Source: DAIOGN01 sp036745245
GTDB lineage: Bacteria > Zixibacteria > MSB-5A5 > JAUVRN01
Assembly (NCBI GenBank): GCA_036745245.1
Contig: DAIOGN010000171.1
Coordinates: 1-5,613, forward strand
Direction of reading: 5' to 3'
Length of the DNA: 5,613 nt
Shown here: piece by piece, positions 5,001-5,613 of the stretch
How the letters are laid out: each line of letters starts with the position of its first letter
Numbering within the stretch: position 1 is the first letter of the stretch
Made by a program: the position numbers and the translations under genes
The notes under the pieces: model-generated
The model's input: the letters and a program-made list of their open reading frames with translations, nothing else
Database searches by the model: none
What the model was told of the DNA's origin: nothing

Positions 5001-5613
5001 TTGAGAATATCTAACGCCTGCCTGAGTTCGTGGTTGGGCGCCGCGGTTCTGCTTGGTTGCGGCGCCCAGAAGGTGGAGGAGGTCGGCCCGGACGAAGGGT
5101 GGGCCGTGACCTCCTGGGGTCAGTCTTTTGAAGTGTTTGCCGAGGTCGATCCTCTGATTGCGGGAGATACGGCCGTGTCTCACACGCACATCACCGTTCT
5201 GGATGGCTTCCAGGCGCTTGCCGAAGGCAGGGTCTCTGCCGTGCTCAGATCCGCGGCCGGCGTGGAAGCAGTGTTCCCGCAGGACCAGGCGGTGAGACCG
5301 GGGATTTTCTCGATCGAGATTTCACCAGAAGCCGAGGGTGAATTCGACCTGAACTTTCGCGTGGAGACACCTCACGCAACGGAGGACATTCCTTCGGGCC
5401 GTGTGCATGTGGGCAACTCAGCCCAGCCCGGCGGCTTGATGGAGACGCCGAACGACAGTCATCCGGGCAGCCCGGGAGGCTCACCCCCCGTGGGCTTCCT
5501 GAAAGAGCAGCAATGGAAGACCGCCTTTGCGACTGAATGGACGGTGATTGATTCGATCCACGAGACGGTCAATGGCTCGGACGAGAACCTCCGCTGGGCC
5601 CTCGGCCTCGAAG
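5001..5613 (+). CDS. RND efflux periplasmic adaptor (membrane fusion) lipoprotein, CusB/CzcB-like, 3' partial
   Basis: Only the first 204 codons are present; the frame is open at the right edge. Starting at TTG 5001, residues 1-20 are a lipoprotein signal peptide (MRISNACLSS, then a hydrophobic stretch, lipobox LLGC with Cys20), so the protein should be lipid-anchored on the periplasmic side. Residues about 33-138 match the N-terminal beta domain found in heavy-metal RND adaptors: SWGQSFEVFAEVDPLIAGD, SHTHITVLDGFQAL, RPGIFSIEI, EGEFDLNFRVE, IPSGRVHVG. After a Gly/Pro/Ser linker (about 141-164) comes FLKEQQWKTAFATEW, typical of the start of the adaptor core. The barrel-sandwich, hairpin and membrane-proximal domains would lie beyond the window. 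Adaptors of this group link a CusA/CzcA-like proton-driven pump to an outer-membrane channel and export divalent or monovalent metals. The His-rich gene just upstream supports a metal substrate; which metal cannot be told. An alternative start at ATG 4920 would add 27 basic residues and spoil the lipoprotein signal. Confidence 0.85.
   Translation, partial: MRISNACLSSWLGAAVLLGCGAQKVEEVGPDEGWAVTSWGQSFEVFAEVDPLIAGDTAVSHTHITVLDGFQALAEGRVSAVLRSAAGVEAVFPQDQAVRPGIFSIEISPEAEGEFDLNFRVETPHATEDIPSGRVHVGNSAQPGGLMETPNDSHPGSPGGSPPVGFLKEQQWKTAFATEWTVIDSIHETVNGSDENLRWALGLE

Noticed and set aside
4857..5189. Leftward 110-codon open frame
   Set aside because: It overlaps the signal peptide and N-terminal domain of the RND adaptor on the other strand, and its translation is low-complexity with no recognisable motif.

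Overview
The window is GC-rich, about 60% by eye, and comes from a bacterium I cannot name with certainty. The best taxonomic hint is the 634-residue secreted protein at 1868-3772. It combines seven FG-GAP/VCBS calcium-loop repeats, an ASPIC/UnbV-type domain, thrombospondin type 3 calcium repeats and a C-terminal dockerin of the 'SADII.LVN.VFK.G.AP' style. As I recall, this style is common in uncultured FCB-group and related lineages such as Zixibacteria and Eisenbacteria. That placement is inference. No rRNA, tRNA, CRISPR array, transposase or phage gene was seen.

Layout: (a) 2-1741 (+) is a DUF885-family zinc-peptidase-like protein whose frame is still open at the left edge. (b) 1868-3772 (+) is the exported beta-propeller/dockerin protein, ended by a good intrinsic terminator at 3798-3824. 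(c) 4320-3807 (-) is a compact two-gene operon, DUF4160 then DUF2442, with coding regions overlapping by 50 bases. It has the architecture of small toxin-antitoxin-like pairs, but no activity can be read from the sequence. (d) 4472-4840 (+) is a small exported histidine-rich protein. (e) 5001-5613 (+), running off the right edge, is the N-terminal third or so of a lipoprotein periplasmic adaptor of an RND efflux pump, of the CusB/CzcB heavy-metal type.

How they fit: (d) and (e) probably belong together as the start of a heavy-metal efflux locus, with an outer-membrane channel and a CusA/CzcA-like pump expected just beyond the window. (a) and (b) are co-directional but 126 bases apart, and no functional link is visible. 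The DUF4160-DUF2442 pair is on the opposite strand between these two blocks, tail-to-tail with (b) and head-to-head with (d). Its 3' end runs through the terminator of (b).

Most worth a second look: the first ~30 residues of the DUF885 frame, which resemble the TOBE domain of an ABC-transporter ATPase rather than a DUF885 N-terminus; the DUF4160-DUF2442 pair with its TTG start inside the upstream gene; and the terminator that also encodes the basic tail of DUF2442. I did not find a clearly new biological system.
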